A stretch of 64,000 bases of DNA from Bacillota bacterium (GTDB taxonomy: Bacteria; Bacillota; UBA4882; UBA8346). Below the pieces are notes generated by a model. It was not told where the DNA came from, searched no databases, and saw nothing but the letters and a program-made list of their open reading frames with translations. Where the stretch lies: positions 98,686 to 162,685 of the forward strand of contig JAEXDA010000048.1 of assembly GCA_023401925.1 (NCBI GenBank), in the 5' to 3' direction. The translations under genes were made by a program, and so were the position numbers. Positions 45,576-54,825 of the stretch are shown here, piece by piece (the stretch's first letter is position 1; each line of letters starts with the position of its first letter).

Positions 45576-46341
45576 TCTCCCCTCCCAGGTAAGCCGCTAT
45601 GACCTTCCGGTCTTGGCGAATACTCTCCGGTGTTCCTTCGGCAATTTTTATCCCGAATTCCAAGACCGCTATCTCCTCACAAACCTTCATCACCAAACCC
45701 ATATCATGTTCCACCAGCAAGACCGTAATTCCGCGATCCCTGATTTCCCTGATTAAAGTGATCAGTCCGGCTCTTTCCGGAGCCGAAAGTCCCGCTGCCG
45801 GTTCATCCAACAATAAAAAATCCGGTTTGGTTATCAAAGCTCTGGCGATCTCCAACAAACGTTGTTGCCCAAAAGGGAGTGCTGCCGCATTCAAGTCAAA
45901 TTGGGATGAAAGGCCGACGAAATCAAGAATTGCCATCGCTTCCTTCCTGATTTTTTCCTCTTCGGAAACGGTTTGCGGCAGATTCAATATTACCGACAGC
46001 AGGCCGCTTTTGGACTCAGAAAAACCGCCCACCAAAACATTTTCCAATACCGTAAGATTGGGGAAAAGTTTAACATTTTGGAAGGTCCGGGTCAGTCCCA
46101 GAGCTGCGATCCGGTAAGCGGGTAAGTGAATAATCGATTTTCCGCGATAAATAATATCCCCTGAACTCACCTTCGTAAAACCGCTCATCACGTTGAAAAG
46201 AGTGGTTTTCCCGGCCCCGTTGGGTCCGATTAATCCCTTGATTTGATTTTTCTCCACCCGTAAGCTTACTTGACTGAGGGCGTTAATACCGCCGAAGTGT
46301 TTACTTACCTTCTCGACTTGTAATAAGGGGCGTTCCGTCAT
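45553..46341 (-). CDS. livG: Branched-chain amino-acid type ABC transporter ATPase LivG
   Basis: 262 residues from ATG 46341, which overlaps the livM stop (ATGA). Walker A GPNGAGKTTLFNVM, Walker B LLLDEPAAGLS and the LivG-specific C-terminal AEGTPESIRQDRKVIAAYLG. The signature motif reads LPFGQQRLLEIA: a Phe replaces the first Gly pair of LSGGQ, a substitution known from LivG (usually LPYGxQRRLEIA). Confidence 0.94.
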   Translation of the reverse strand: MTERPLLQVEKVSKHFGGINALSQVSLRVEKNQIKGLIGPNGAGKTTLFNVMSGFTKVSSGDIIYRGKSIIHLPAYRIAALGLTRTFQNVKLFPNLTVLENVLVGGFSESKSGLLSVILNLPQTVSEEEKIRKEAMAILDFVGLSSQFDLNAAALPFGQQRLLEIARALITKPDFLLLDEPAAGLSAPERAGLITLIREIRDRGITVLLVEHDMGLVMKVCEEIAVLEFGIKIAEGTPESIRQDRKVIAAYLGGENGYAANQ

Positions 46342-47309
46342 TGCCATTCCCCCTGTTTTTCAGTGATTTTCTTATGAAATATCCGGCGTACCCATGGAGT
46401 GCGTGTTATCGAGATCATTCCATCCGGCATAAAAATAATGATCATCATTAATATCAGACCATAAATTAAAATGTCAAAATCTTTAAACACCCTTAAAACT
46501 TCCGGGATCAATGTCAAAATTACGGTCCCCAAAACCGGGCCCCAAAGGGATCCCATCCCGCCGACCACAACCATTGTCACCAGCAAAATCGAAAAATTGA
46601 AGCCAAAAGGTTCCGGATTGATATAGTTGATGGCAAAAGCGTAAAATGATCCTGCCAGGCCGGCTAAACCGGCACTGATCATCAGAACCCTCAATTTAAG
46701 GCGGGCCGTATTGATTCCGAGGGACTCGGCAGCCGTTTCGTTGGTGTGGATCGCTAAAAACGCCCTGCCGATTTTACCGGAAATTAAATGGATCATCATC
46801 CATTGAATCACAACCACGAAACCCCAGACTAAAAAATAAAGCTGAAAATCACCGCTAAACCGGAACCCGCCAAGGGCCAATTTGGGAATGCCGCTGATTC
46901 CCTGAGGGCCGCCGGTTAATACCGTTAACTCCGACATCAAAATTTGAACAATAAAACCAAAGCCCAGGGTGGCCATGGCCAAATAATGTCCTTTTAACTT
47001 CAAAGTCGGTTTGCCGATAATCCATGCGCCCAGTATGGTGATGGCAACGGCCGCAATTAAGGCCAACCATGGATTCCATCCGAATTGAACCGTAAGAATA
47101 GCCGCCGTATAACTGCCGATGCCGAAAAAAGCCGCATGACCCAGGGAAATTTGACCGGCATAACCGATCAATAAATTAAGTCCCAGGGTAATCAAAGCAT
47201 AAATCCCCATGATCACTGCTATATTTAAAAAATAACGGTTGGGTAACACCCAGGGCAATATCCAAGCAACCAAGGCCATAACCCAAAGGGGAGCATATTT
47301 TTTATTCAT
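46338..47309 (-). CDS. livM: Branched-chain amino-acid type ABC permease LivM
   Basis: 323 residues, eight or so membrane segments. Family signatures: LNLLIGYAGQISLGHAAFFG, YLAMATLGFGF and SAGLAGLAGSFYA, and GGMGSLWGPVLG. It overlaps livH by 8 nt and livG by 4 nt, so the whole run is translationally coupled. Confidence 0.94.
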   Translation of the reverse strand: MNKKYAPLWVMALVAWILPWVLPNRYFLNIAVIMGIYALITLGLNLLIGYAGQISLGHAAFFGIGSYTAAILTVQFGWNPWLALIAAVAITILGAWIIGKPTLKLKGHYLAMATLGFGFIVQILMSELTVLTGGPQGISGIPKLALGGFRFSGDFQLYFLVWGFVVVIQWMMIHLISGKIGRAFLAIHTNETAAESLGINTARLKLRVLMISAGLAGLAGSFYAFAINYINPEPFGFNFSILLVTMVVVGGMGSLWGPVLGTVILTLIPEVLRVFKDFDILIYGLILMMIIIFMPDGMISITRTPWVRRIFHKKITEKQGEWQ

Positions 47310-48177
47310 GGTCCTTTCCCCCGAATATTCCGGATGGCTTTACAACCAGAATAATAATTAATAAACAAAAAGTAATGGCGTTTTTATACTGGGAAGATAT
47401 GAATCCGGCGCCCAACGCCTCGATGATTCCCAGTAAAAGCCCGCCGCAAACCGTACCGACAAAAGAATTCAAACCGCCGATAATGGCGACTACGAACCCT
47501 TTCAGTCCCAGCATGACTCCAACATCGTAGCTGGTTAGATTGGTCGGAGCGATCACAATACCGGCGATGCTTCCCAAAGCGGCGCTGAGCCCAAAAGATA
47601 ATTTAATCATCCATTCGGGCTTTATACCGCAGAGGGAAGCACCGATTTTATTGACGCTGCTGGCCCGCATCGCCTGTCCGATTAGAGTGAGCTTGAAAAA
47701 GAGATGCAACAAAACCATGAGCACAATCGCGATACCCACAACCACCAGGGAATGGGGAATAACAACAGCGCCGCCGATGATCAGCGGAGGACCGGTCAAG
47801 AAAAGGGGCAGGGAAAATGTACCCTTGCCCCAAAGTAACATGGCAATTCCCCGGATTAAAATGGATGCCCCGATGGTAACCATGATCATCGCAAAGGAAG
47901 AAGCTCTTTTTAAAGGATGAATCGCCAGGTGATGGAAAAGCACCCCGAAGATGGTCGTCAGCAAAATAGCCGCCAGGATGGCCAGGGGTAAGGGAACACC
48001 CGCGGCATAAAGAGCGACCGTGATCATCCCGCCCAGCATCACAAATTCTCCCTGGGCGAAATTAATAATTTCGCTGGAATTATAAACCACCATAAAACCC
48101 AGGGCAATCAGCGCGTATACACTGCCCTGCGTAATTCCGCTAAACAAAAATTGTAAGAAAACTGGCCAACTATACAT
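47302..48177 (-). CDS. livH: Branched-chain amino-acid type ABC permease LivH
   Basis: 291 residues. Signatures: LFSGITQGSVYALIALGF, YNSSEIINFAQGEFVMLGG and SVNKIGASLCGI. It starts only 7 nt after the binding-protein stop. Shine-Dalgarno sequence is weak (AAGTAGGT). With LivM it forms the channel. Confidence 0.94.
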   Translation of the reverse strand: MYSWPVFLQFLFSGITQGSVYALIALGFMVVYNSSEIINFAQGEFVMLGGMITVALYAAGVPLPLAILAAILLTTIFGVLFHHLAIHPLKRASSFAMIMVTIGASILIRGIAMLLWGKGTFSLPLFLTGPPLIIGGAVVIPHSLVVVGIAIVLMVLLHLFFKLTLIGQAMRASSVNKIGASLCGIKPEWMIKLSFGLSAALGSIAGIVIAPTNLTSYDVGVMLGLKGFVVAIIGGLNSFVGTVCGGLLLGIIEALGAGFISSQYKNAITFCLLIIILVVKPSGIFGGKDHE

Positions 48178-48184
48178 GGTGTAC

Positions 48185-49339
48185 CTACTTTTTCAATAAT
48201 ATCCACTTGCCGGCTTTGATCTTCAACATAGCACAGGCATCACTGGTAAGTCCGTCATGATCCTTGGGGGAAAAATTAAAGACTCCGGCGATTCCGGCAA
48301 AATTTTTCGTCTTTTCGATCTCGTCCCGCAGTTTGCTGCGGTCATCCCCCACCTTACCCAGGGCATTGATGACAATATAAAGGGCATCCCAGGCATGACC
48401 GCCGTACTGGTCGGCGGGGATCTTGTATTGCCGTTGGTAGCTGTTTGAATAATCCAGAAGTACTTTGCGTTGAGGATCGGAACCCGGCAATTGGGTGGCG
48501 ATAGTCAATTTTTCAGCCGGCAATATGATTCCGTCGGCTGCGGCGCCAGCCTGATCCAAAAAGGTCTGATTGGCCATTCCGTGGCTCATAAAAAGCGGAA
48601 TGGTGATTCCCAGTTGTTGGTGGTTTTTGGCAACCTGGGCCGGACCCGGGTTGGTTCCCCAGCAAACGATGGCTTTGGCTCCGGTGGTCCTGATTTTGGT
48701 TAATTGTACCGTCATGTCCGTGTCCGTGCTGGCAAAAGCCTCTTGGGAAACAATGGTAATTTTGTATTTGGACGCCAGTTCCTTCAATTGATCGCGGCCG
48801 CTGGTGCCATAAGCGTTGGAGTCATAAATGACAGCGATCTTGTCCAGCTTTTGCCCGGATAAATAACTCAACATTTTATCAGCAATGATGCTATCGGTAA
48901 TCGCAACCCGGAATACCCATTTTTTCACGGGGTTGGTAATCATCAGACCGGCTGCCATCGATATTTGAGTGACTCCGCTCCCTTCCGCAATGGGCGCTAC
49001 CGCTAATGACGGGCCGGTGCCGCTACCTCCGATTAAGGCGCAGACATTATTCTGGTTGATTAATTTATTGGCAGCCTTGACTGCATTGGTGTTATCGGAA
49101 CCATCGTCCTCTATGAGCACCTTTAAAGGATGACCATGAATGCCACCCTGTTTATTCACCTTGGCTTCGATCATTTTCAAAGTATCCCGCTCCGGCGTAC
49201 CCAATGTCGAATTGGGACCGGTGACCGATACGAATGCGCCTACCACATAGGGTTTGGCTCCCTCTTTACCGGCAAAAGCAACACTGACAAACAGCAACAC
49301 TGCCATGAATGGTAAAACCCATGTCAATCTTTTTTTCAT
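48185..49339 (-). CDS. livJ: Branched-chain amino-acid type ABC substrate-binding protein
   Basis: 384 residues from ATG 49339 (GGAGGATCAGCA upstream). Signal peptide MKKRLTWVLPFMAVLLFVSV ends near AFA. The mature type-I periplasmic-binding fold shows PYVVGAFVSVTGPNSTLG, KLINQNNVCALIGGSGTG and YDSNAYGTSGRDQLK. Substrates of the family include Leu/Ile/Val, other amino acids, urea and aromatic acids, so the ligand is open. First gene of livJHMGF. Confidence 0.93.
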   Translation of the reverse strand: MKKRLTWVLPFMAVLLFVSVAFAGKEGAKPYVVGAFVSVTGPNSTLGTPERDTLKMIEAKVNKQGGIHGHPLKVLIEDDGSDNTNAVKAANKLINQNNVCALIGGSGTGPSLAVAPIAEGSGVTQISMAAGLMITNPVKKWVFRVAITDSIIADKMLSYLSGQKLDKIAVIYDSNAYGTSGRDQLKELASKYKITIVSQEAFASTDTDMTVQLTKIRTTGAKAIVCWGTNPGPAQVAKNHQQLGITIPLFMSHGMANQTFLDQAGAAADGIILPAEKLTIATQLPGSDPQRKVLLDYSNSYQRQYKIPADQYGGHAWDALYIVINALGKVGDDRSKLRDEIEKTKNFAGIAGVFNFSPKDHDGLTSDACAMLKIKAGKWILLKK

Positions 49340-49569
49340 TGCTGATCCTCCTATCAATTTTTTTCGGTAGGTAGGCATAAAAAAACCCAAACATAGCCAT
49401 GTCAGGGTAAGAGTTTACGATATGTCCCCCAGGCTACCATGCTACTTATGTTCACTGCGCTATCCCTACCATGCTACCGTGTTACCCCATTTCTTTTCGA
49501 CGTCCGGACCAAATTTCCTTCTCTGCCGGATTTATCTTTACGCACTTAAAATAGACGAACGCCATCAAA

Positions 49570-51357
49570 TCATGAGAATGATAGAGGAATATAAAAGTAT
49601 ACCACCGTTCCTAAATGCAGTTTACTGCGGATATGAATCGCCGCGCTATTACCGTAGGTCAGGATCAACCGTTTATTGGTATTATAAAGTCCGATGTTGG
49701 AACTAGTATCCTCTTCTATGTCATGAATGAGATTTTGACGAATATTCCGGAGCCGTTCGCTCTCAATTCCCAGTCCGTTATCCATGATGCTGATCTTTAA
49801 AGCCGTTGGGAGCTGGCGAATTTTTACTTTAATAATGCTTCGGCCCTCTTTTTCTTTAATTCCGTGATAAATGCAATTTTCCAATAACGGTTGAAAGATG
49901 AGCCGGATGATCGCTAATGTTTTAACCCTCTCGTCATACTCCCAAATAATGTCGAATTTATTGCTGTAACGAATTTTTTGAATCAAGATGTAACATCGGG
50001 CATTGTCGATTTCATCGGCCATGGTCACCATACGCCGGGGCGACTCCAGGGAATAGTGAAGAATATCGGATAAATCTTCCAGCATTTTGGTAGCTTCATT
50101 GGGCTTTGGATTATATTGAAAAATTTTCCACTTGATCGTCTCCAAGGTATTAAAGAGAAAGTGCGGATTGATCTGGGATTGCAACGCCAAAAGCTCCATA
50201 AACTGCAACCGGTACTTTCTTTCCGATAATTGGATCTTCAAATAATTTTGCTCGATAAAGGTTTTTAAAATATTATGGGTGATATAACTGTATTCATCGT
50301 TGATGGATGGTAAATCAGGCAGCGGATGTCCGTTTTTGGCGGAATCGATAATGGAAACGATATCTTGGACCTGGCTATAATTTCTTTTGGTCAAATAATA
50401 GGTAAAGGCCAAGCCCAGGATGAATGAAATGAATAACAAAATGAGCGTTAGATTTTGCAATTCCGCCGGGACCTTATAAAGTTCCCGAAGGGGAACGATT
50501 GAAATGTAATGCAGACCGTATTTTTCCGAGTAAATCTGGGAAACGGCGTAAGGGATCCCGGCGAATTTCAAAACCGATGAATGATTGCCTTTGTCGATGG
50601 ATTGAGTCAGCCATCGTTTCTGAGGGGCAGCTAATTTCTTGCTACTGTAAATGATCTGATGGGTCTCGTCGGCAATAAAAAATGTCTGCTTTGGCTGGAT
50701 ATCCGCATTCTGGAAAAAATGCCGCAAATAGCCGGCATGGATATTTAAGACAATCACTCCGATATTTTTCTTATGTCCCCCGGTAGAATAGAGCTTGCGG
50801 TAAACTGTCCAGACTTTGGTGGCGTCGGAGACGAAGGTGTATTGGCGGATATCGCGGACCTCAGACCAAAAATTCGGCTTTTGAAGTTGATGATCCAGAT
50901 AGCTTTGATACCATGTTTTATCAAAAAAATGATCGAGATCGGTCAATCCGGCAATTGTAGTCAGCAGTTTACCCTGATGGTTGTCAAAATAAATATAGAT
51001 CGAGTGAATATACGGGCGGGCATTGGCGGGCGCATCGATAAAATTGCTGATGGTAACCAGGGAACGATACTCTTCATAACTGGTTTGGGGTTCGGGATTA
51101 TCAAATATTTTTTTCAGCGTGACGACAATTTCAGGATTGGTGCCGAAGTTGAGGTTAAGCGAATCGAGTTCATCGAAAATCAATTCGATGTTCCTCTTGG
51201 TCTGCTGCAAAGTTTGAAAATTATTCCGGTTGATATCTTCCTGAATATAACGCCGGGTGAGGACGATCGCGAAAGTACCCAGAATCAGCAGCGGGATCAG
51301 CTGGGGAACCAAAAATAGCAGCAAATTTTTCTTAAAGGTGTCGGATTTCTTTACCAT
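49570..51357 (-). CDS. Sensor histidine kinase, YesM-type (second)
   Basis: 595 residues. Two transmembrane segments (LLLFLVPQLIPLLILGTFAI and LILLFISFILGLAFTYYLT) flank an extracellular Cache-like sensor with IHSIYIYFDNHQGKLL. The kinase motif is INPHFLFNTLETIK, the N-box QPLLENCIYHGIKEK, and the G-box MDNGLGIE. It pairs with the regulator encoded upstream on the same strand and probably senses a pectin-derived sugar, judging from the divergent GH4 operon. GGAGGGAG precedes ATG 51357. Confidence 0.93.
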   Translation of the reverse strand: MVKKSDTFKKNLLLFLVPQLIPLLILGTFAIVLTRRYIQEDINRNNFQTLQQTKRNIELIFDELDSLNLNFGTNPEIVVTLKKIFDNPEPQTSYEEYRSLVTISNFIDAPANARPYIHSIYIYFDNHQGKLLTTIAGLTDLDHFFDKTWYQSYLDHQLQKPNFWSEVRDIRQYTFVSDATKVWTVYRKLYSTGGHKKNIGVIVLNIHAGYLRHFFQNADIQPKQTFFIADETHQIIYSSKKLAAPQKRWLTQSIDKGNHSSVLKFAGIPYAVSQIYSEKYGLHYISIVPLRELYKVPAELQNLTLILLFISFILGLAFTYYLTKRNYSQVQDIVSIIDSAKNGHPLPDLPSINDEYSYITHNILKTFIEQNYLKIQLSERKYRLQFMELLALQSQINPHFLFNTLETIKWKIFQYNPKPNEATKMLEDLSDILHYSLESPRRMVTMADEIDNARCYILIQKIRYSNKFDIIWEYDERVKTLAIIRLIFQPLLENCIYHGIKEKEGRSIIKVKIRQLPTALKISIMDNGLGIESERLRNIRQNLIHDIEEDTSSNIGLYNTNKRLILTYGNSAAIHIRSKLHLGTVVYFYIPLSFS

Positions 51358-51432
51358 GGAGTACTCTCCCTCCTTTAAACCACCCTTGCGACAAATTGTG
51401 TCAAAAGAGCATTCCTCCCTAGATAAAGTTAC

Positions 51433-52176
51433 TTACGAAGAATTGCGAAATTCTTTGGGAGTTTTCCCAAAATATTTTTTAAAGGTCCGGGTAAAGTTTT
51501 TGGGGTTGCTATAGCCTACCAGTTCACTGATTTCATAAGTCTTGTAAGAGATATCATTCAGGAGTTGCGCTGCTTTTTCCATCCTGACCGCTATCAGATA
51601 ATCGGAGAAATTTTCTTTGGTTTTGTCTTTAAAAAATTTGCTGAGATAAAAAGGATTCATATGGACTAAATTGGCTGCTTCTTCAAGGGTGGCGTTTTGG
51701 AAATTTTCCTGTAAGTAACCCTTGATCGTCATGATGATTTTATCGTTATAATTTGAGCCCTGAGCCGGTTTATGGATGAAGGTCTCGTTTTGATTTGTTT
51801 CCTTGTCCAATTCCATTTTAATTTTGGAGAAGACCTTAATCAATTCATCGTACTTGGTGGGTTTGACAATATAATCCTTCACCCCGTATTCAAGGGCCTG
51901 CCTTGCGTAATCAAACTCCCGGTATCCGCTTAACAGTAATATTTTAACTTCCGAATTGCAGAGTTTTAATTCTCTGGCCAGTTCCAACCCATTCATAAAC
52001 GGCATTTTAATATCACAAAGCAATACATCCACTTTATTTTGGCGAATAAACTCCAATGCCTGCAACCCATTTTCAAATTGGGAAGCAACCTCAAACCCCA
52101 GTTGTTCCCAGGGAAAATAGTTGCATAAACCATCGCGAATTTCCGCCTCATCATCGACAATGACCAGTTTATACAT
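51433..52176 (-). CDS. Response regulator, AraC-type output (YesN-like, short form)
   Basis: 247 residues. Receiver VIVDDEAEIRDGLCNYFPW with phosphoacceptor in LLCDIKMPFMNG (~55) and KPTKY; AraC HTH pair at about 145–245 (TLEEAANLVHMNPFYLSKFF, YEISELVGYSNPKNFTRTF). It is less than half the length of the regulator at 40 kb because the central region is missing. AAGAAGGAGTTCTCC precedes ATG 52176. It is transcribed divergently from the transporter operon it likely controls. Confidence 0.93.
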   Translation of the reverse strand: MYKLVIVDDEAEIRDGLCNYFPWEQLGFEVASQFENGLQALEFIRQNKVDVLLCDIKMPFMNGLELARELKLCNSEVKILLLSGYREFDYARQALEYGVKDYIVKPTKYDELIKVFSKIKMELDKETNQNETFIHKPAQGSNYNDKIIMTIKGYLQENFQNATLEEAANLVHMNPFYLSKFFKDKTKENFSDYLIAVRMEKAAQLLNDISYKTYEISELVGYSNPKNFTRTFKKYFGKTPKEFRNSS

Positions 52177-52298
52177 GGAGAACTCCTTCTTAAGAAAATC
52201 TGCGCTCCATTAATTGATGGTTGGATCTTTACATATTTAAACCATAACCCCTGGGATTCCTGCTTATGGGATTTTTGAAAATAAAGGAATAATGAAAT

Positions 52299-52374
52299 GA
52301 TACCTTTTATCAAAAAAAGAGGGTATCGTTTTTAAAGGAGTTAACAAATGATACTTTATCACAAACCGGGTATC
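52299..52374. promoter_or_regulatory. Two repeated GATAC…GGGTATC elements in the divergent control region
   Basis: Element 1 spans 52299–52327 (GATACC, then GGGTATC) and element 2 spans 52350–52374 (GATACT, then GGGTATC). Both are preceded by AATGA- or AAATG-like words and have an A-rich centre. The starts are 51 nt apart, about five helical turns. They lie between the regulator and the binding-protein start and could be the operator of the AraC-type regulator, or paired RNA hairpins. Confidence 0.5.
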
Positions 52375-52401
52375 TTAATTTTTTATTAAAACTTGTTACA
52401 A
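52375..52401 (+). promoter_or_regulatory. Possible promoter of the galacturonide transporter operon
   Basis: TACAAT near 52396 could be a –10 element, with TTAATT 16 nt upstream as a poor –35. A poor –35 next to repeated elements fits an activator-dependent promoter. This is a weak call. Confidence 0.35.
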
Positions 52402-52509
52402 TTATATTAATGAAACCGAATGATCACCCTGTTCCAAGTAAAAAACATCTTGGAACGAACCAATATCTTGGATTTGGACATTCGGACAAAAAAAGAGGAG
52501 GGAACTTTC

Positions 52510-53796
52510 TTGAAACGTTTAGGTAAACTCTGTTTTTTGCTTGGTATGGTTTTGGTTGTATTGTTCAATTGCTTGGCCTTTGCAGAGTCTCAAACCACCC
52601 TGCGGTTTATGTGGTGGGGCGGTGAAACCAGGCATAAAGCGACCATGGATGCTATCGCTTTATACATGAAGAAAAATCCCAATATTAAAATCATCGGGGA
52701 ATACGGTGGCTTTGATGGTTACCAGCAAAAGCTGCTCACCCAATTGGTGGGAGGAACAGGCGCCGATATCGTTCAAATTGACCAGCCCTGGGTCGCCCAG
52801 TTAATGTCGCAGGATGATTTATTTGTTAATCTTTACACTGCCAAAGGGCTTCAATTATCGGGATTCGACAAGAATTTTCTCAAGAACCAGTGTGAATGGG
52901 AAGGCAAACTGGTAGGATTGCCGACCGGGTTGAATGGCTTAATTTACGCCACCAATACCACTTTTATGGCTAAATATCATATCTCCCTGAAAACCCAATG
53001 GAATTGGGACAATTTGCTGGAAACCGGAACCAAAGTTCATCAGCAAAATAAAAATGACTATTTGATGGATATGGACCTTACCCAGGTCGAACAAATGATC
53101 ATGATGTATGTCAAACAACACTCTGGGGCAAAGCAATGGGTGAATTCCGACTATACCCCGGGTTTTGACAGAAAATCCCTGGGCCAAGCCTTCGGTTATT
53201 ATCAAAAATTGTTGCAAAGCGGTACGCTGGTGCCTTTAAAAGATTCGATTTTATTTAATTTAAAACCGGAGCAAAATCCAAAATGGCCTGCCGGACAAAT
53301 CGGTATGAATTCCACTTTCGACTCCACGCTACCCCAATTTTATCTTGGCGGGAAACTCAAAATCGATGTCATGTTACCGCCGGTGATGAAGGGTGCCAAG
53401 AGTACCGGAATCACGATGCGCCCCTCTCAAATGCTGGCGGTTAACAAAAAATCATCTCACGTGAAAGAAGCTGCCAAATTTTTAAGCTGGTTCTTCAATA
53501 ATTCCCAAGCGCTGGTTGCATTAAAAACCGAACGGGGTATTCCGGCAACCACTGCAGGCTTGAAGGTTTTGGAAAAGCAAAACCTGCTTGATGCCAATAT
53601 GGCCAAAGGAGTCAATTTAGCCCTTAAAAATGCCGGAATACCGGAAAATCCTCTTACCGGAAATGAAGAATTAAATACTACTTTCCAGGAGTACATTCAG
53701 AAAGTGGGCTTCGGTGTTCTCACCCCGGATGATGCTGCCGAGCGGATGCTGAAAGATTATCAATCAAAATTAGCGGAATTAAAGGCCCAAAAGTAA
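52510..53796 (+). CDS. Extracellular sugar-binding protein of the GH4 operon
   Basis: 428 residues from TTG 52510 (AGAGGAGGGAACTTTC upstream). Signal peptide KLCFLLGMVLVVLFNCLAFA. Solute-binding family 1 features: LRFMWWGGETRHKATMDAI, GTGADIVQIDQPWVAQLM, GLPTGLNGLIYATN. It is only distantly similar to the two binding proteins at 37–40 kb. It delivers an oligosaccharide, probably galacturonide-containing, to the two permeases downstream. Confidence 0.92.
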   Translation: MKRLGKLCFLLGMVLVVLFNCLAFAESQTTLRFMWWGGETRHKATMDAIALYMKKNPNIKIIGEYGGFDGYQQKLLTQLVGGTGADIVQIDQPWVAQLMSQDDLFVNLYTAKGLQLSGFDKNFLKNQCEWEGKLVGLPTGLNGLIYATNTTFMAKYHISLKTQWNWDNLLETGTKVHQQNKNDYLMDMDLTQVEQMIMMYVKQHSGAKQWVNSDYTPGFDRKSLGQAFGYYQKLLQSGTLVPLKDSILFNLKPEQNPKWPAGQIGMNSTFDSTLPQFYLGGKLKIDVMLPPVMKGAKSTGITMRPSQMLAVNKKSSHVKEAAKFLSWFFNNSQALVALKTERGIPATTAGLKVLEKQNLLDANMAKGVNLALKNAGIPENPLTGNEELNTTFQEYIQKVGFGVLTPDDAAERMLKDYQSKLAELKAQK

Positions 53797-53833
53797 ATAC
53801 TAAATCCTAAAACCCAAACCGGGAAATCCAGGA

Positions 53834-53885
53834 AAGAGGCTGTCCCAAAAGGAAAAGTTACTTTTTTGGCAGCCTCTTCTTTTAG
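53834..53885 (+). terminator. Intra-operon hairpin between binding protein and permease
   Basis: Outer arms AAGAGGCTG (53834–53842) and CAGCCTCTT (53870–53878), inner arms CCAAAA and TTTTGG, then CTTTT. This is a strong plus-strand terminator-like structure about 40 nt after the binding-protein stop and 30 nt before the permease start. Read-through would be needed for downstream genes. Confidence 0.75.
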
Positions 53886-53910
53886 AACTTCCTGGGAAAT
53901 GGAGGAAACA

Positions 53911-54825
53911 ATGTCTACAATGGCTCCAGGAAGTAAACTAAAAAAAACCAGCCACAATTATATCGGCTTGTTATATATTGCTCCCTGGCTGATTGGTTTT
54001 TTAACCTTGCAGCTTTATCCCTTCCTTAGTTCGCTTTATTACTCTTTTACCGATCTGAATTTATTTAGGACGCCCCATGTCATCGGATTCCAAAATTATA
54101 TTCAAATGTTTACCGCCAATCAGGATTTTTGGCAATCCTTCAAAGTGACTCTGCTCTATGTATTAGCTGCCGTACCGGCTAAAATTATCTTTTCTTTAAT
54201 CGTGGCGATGATTATGAATCAAAAATTACGGGGAATCAATTTCTTTCGGACCATCTACTATCTCCCGTCGATCTTGGGGGGCAGCGTTGCCTTGGCCATC
54301 CTTTGGAAATTGTTATTTATGCAACAGGGCGTAATCAACCATTACCTCGGGTTTCTAGGCATTCCCGCCTATAATTGGCTGGGTGATCCGAATATGGCTT
54401 TATCCACCATCAGTTTGTTGCAGTTATGGCAATTTGGTTCGGCAATGGTGCTATTTCTGGCGGCTCTGAAACAAATCCCCGGGGAATTGTATGAAGCCGG
54501 TAAAGTCGACGGCGCCTCGCGGATCCGGATGTTTTTCCATATCACACTGCCCCAGTTGACCCCGATTATATTATTCAATCTGGTTATGCAAACGGTCAAC
54601 GCGTTTCAAGAATTCACCGCCGCTTTTGTAATCACCAACGGCGGTCCCATGAAGGCAACTTATTTATATGGTTACATGATTTGGCAATACGGTTTTAGCT
54701 TTATGAAAATGGGATACACTGCGGCTTTATCCTGGGTTCTGTTTATCGTGGTGATGATTTTTACCATGATTATTTTCCGTTCTTCCTCACTATGGGTCCA
54801 TTACGAAGATGCAGGTGATTTTTGA
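53911..54825 (+). CDS. Carbohydrate ABC permease (LplB/MalF-like)
   Basis: 304 residues from ATG 53911 (GGAGGAAACA upstream). Six membrane segments; first IGLLYIAPWLIGFLTLQLYP; EAA loop YEAGKVDGASRIR. Its stop overlaps the next start (TGATG), so the permeases are translationally coupled. Named LplB-like because of the LplD-like enzyme at the operon end. Confidence 0.92.
   Translation: MSTMAPGSKLKKTSHNYIGLLYIAPWLIGFLTLQLYPFLSSLYYSFTDLNLFRTPHVIGFQNYIQMFTANQDFWQSFKVTLLYVLAAVPAKIIFSLIVAMIMNQKLRGINFFRTIYYLPSILGGSVALAILWKLLFMQQGVINHYLGFLGIPAYNWLGDPNMALSTISLLQLWQFGSAMVLFLAALKQIPGELYEAGKVDGASRIRMFFHITLPQLTPIILFNLVMQTVNAFQEFTAAFVITNGGPMKATYLYGYMIWQYGFSFMKMGYTAALSWVLFIVVMIFTMIIFRSSSLWVHYEDAGDF

Noticed and set aside
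50773..51318. Plus-strand 181-codon open frame inside the second sensor kinase gene
   Set aside because: Antisense to a kinase with all catalytic motifs; no family resemblance.
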